From assembly GCF_000721265.1 (NCBI RefSeq), contig NZ_JOFZ01000002.1, positions 124,001 through 188,000 of the forward strand: a stretch of 64,000 bases of DNA, given 5' to 3'. The translations under genes and the position numbers were made by a program. Below the pieces are notes generated by a model. It was not told the origin of the DNA and made no database searches. It saw only the letters and a program-made list of their open reading frames with translations. The DNA is from Streptomyces sp. NRRL F-5126 (GTDB taxonomy: Bacteria; Actinomycetota; Actinomycetes; Streptomycetales; Streptomycetaceae). Below, piece after piece: positions 63,259 to 64,000 of the stretch (its first letter is position 1; each line of letters begins with the position of its first letter).

Positions 63259-63915
63259 TCAGGTGGCGAGTGTGCGGTACTCGGCGAGCATGGCGATGAC
63301 CTCGTCGTCGCCCACCTGGTCGAAGTCGTCGTACCAGAGGCCGACCGCCTGGAAGTCAGGTGGTTGCAGGAGGCAGATGACGGTGTCGGCCTCCGAGCGC
63401 ATCTCGGCGACCGTGCCGGGGGCGCCGACGGGGACGGCGAGTACCAGCCGCGCGGGTTCGAGGCGCCGAAGGTGGCGCAGGGCGGCGCGTGCGGTGGCGC
63501 CGGTGGCCAGGCCGTCGTCCACGACGATCACAGTGCGGTCGCCGACGTCGGGCATGGCACGGTCGCCGCGGTAGACCTGGGCGCGGCGTTGCACTTCCGC
63601 ACGTTCCCGGGCAACGTCCTGGGCCAGCCGGTCCTCGCTGAGACCGGTCATCCACAGACCTTGCTGGTCGAACACCGGCGGGTCGTCGCCCGCGACCGCG
63701 CCGACGCCCGACTCCGGCCTGCCGGGCACACCGATCTTCCGTACCACGAGCACGTCCAGGGGTGCGCCGATGGCCCGGGCGACCTGGGTGGCCACCGGCA
63801 CACCGCCGCGGGGCAGCGCGAGGACGACGGGTTGGGGCAGTTCGCCGTCGTCCGCCCACTCCGCGAGCCTCAGACCGAGCTCCTGGCCGGCCGCCTGGCG
63901 ACTGTGAAAGCGCAT
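63259..63915 (-). CDS. Phosphoribosyltransferase family protein
   Basis: 218 residues. The PRPP-binding loop is plain in TVIVVDDGLATGATARAALR, with PVVLALPRGGVPVATQVARA at the N-terminus and a hood region after it. Stand-alone proteins of this type are common in actinobacterial stress loci and are usually not assigned to purine or pyrimidine salvage; the substrate base is unknown. GGAGAGGCGG lies before the ATG at longer than ideal spacing. Confidence 0.88.
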   Translation of the reverse strand: MRFHSRQAAGQELGLRLAEWADDGELPQPVVLALPRGGVPVATQVARAIGAPLDVLVVRKIGVPGRPESGVGAVAGDDPPVFDQQGLWMTGLSEDRLAQDVARERAEVQRRAQVYRGDRAMPDVGDRTVIVVDDGLATGATARAALRHLRRLEPARLVLAVPVGAPGTVAEMRSEADTVICLLQPPDFQAVGLWYDDFDQVGDDEVIAMLAEYRTLAT

Positions 63916-64000
63916 GGCAGGATGCCGCCTCTCCTTCTCGGACGGTCTTGAAGGCCACCGCCCGGTGCCGGGACGACGGCGCCGACGCTGCCGAGCCCGA

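Overview
The window reads as core-to-accessory chromosome of a Streptomyces. Supporting signs are the very high GC, frequent GTG starts, many 4-nt ATGA/GTGA gene overlaps, several leaderless promoters, a four-gene conservon (cvn), an E1/E2-fused Kgd, a Ku/LigD pair and an FxSxx-COOH peptide system. From memory, the order malic enzyme ... kgd ... lon ... SEDS/PBP ... ligD/ku resembles one S. coelicolor core region; that is recollection, not a search.

Layout. 1-4.8 kb: malic enzyme, a zinc-binding-type reductase, a DUF4097-PadR operon with an operator-like promoter, and a small DUF6104 protein. 4.95-18.65 kb: the most notable block, a same-strand run of a trypsin-co-occurring protein, a trypsin-like VMAP, a MoxR ATPase, a vWA protein, an FxsA precursor peptide, an FxsB radical SAM maturase, an HExxH peptide-modifying enzyme and a TIR-like/NB-ARC/TPR protein. 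18.7-28.3 kb: kgd, a two-component system, a spermidine-synthase-like protein and lon with an HspR-type operator. 28.5-35 kb: a small secreted protein, a SARP/AfsR-like regulator, a GH25 lysozyme, a MarR regulator and a PP2C-like phosphatase. 35.4-40.1 kb: conservon cvnABCD. 40.1-50.3 kb: cell-wall genes (NlpC/P60 hydrolase with a candidate c-di-AMP riboswitch, SEDS protein plus class B PBP, SH3 protein), a TetR/AurF-type oxygenase pair and an ADP-ribosylglycohydrolase. 50.4-52.5 kb: divergent ligD-pol/ku and tRNA-Arg(CCG). 52.6-64 kb: accessory DNA with a dienelactone hydrolase, a GNAT gene with an early in-frame stop, a second GNAT gene, a Phd/VapC pair whose toxin lacks a key Asp, gene remnants, a GntR-creatininase-ABC transporter-esterase module bracketed by two diverged copies of one sequence, a methyltransferase and a phosphoribosyltransferase.

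How it may work. In the 4.95-18.65 kb block a chaperone-like MoxR/vWA pair probably remodels or gates the VMAP serine peptidase module. FxsA is probably modified by FxsB (a Phe-x-Ser cyclophane) and by the HExxH enzyme, and the STAND-type TPR protein may sense or deliver a signal. This agrees with published predictions of vWA-MoxR-VMAP ternary systems as NTP-dependent conflict or signalling systems. The adjacency of a complete VMAP module to a complete Fxs module, with a precursor C-terminus one residue longer than the named motif, is the main lead here. Functions are inferred from domains; nothing was searched or measured.
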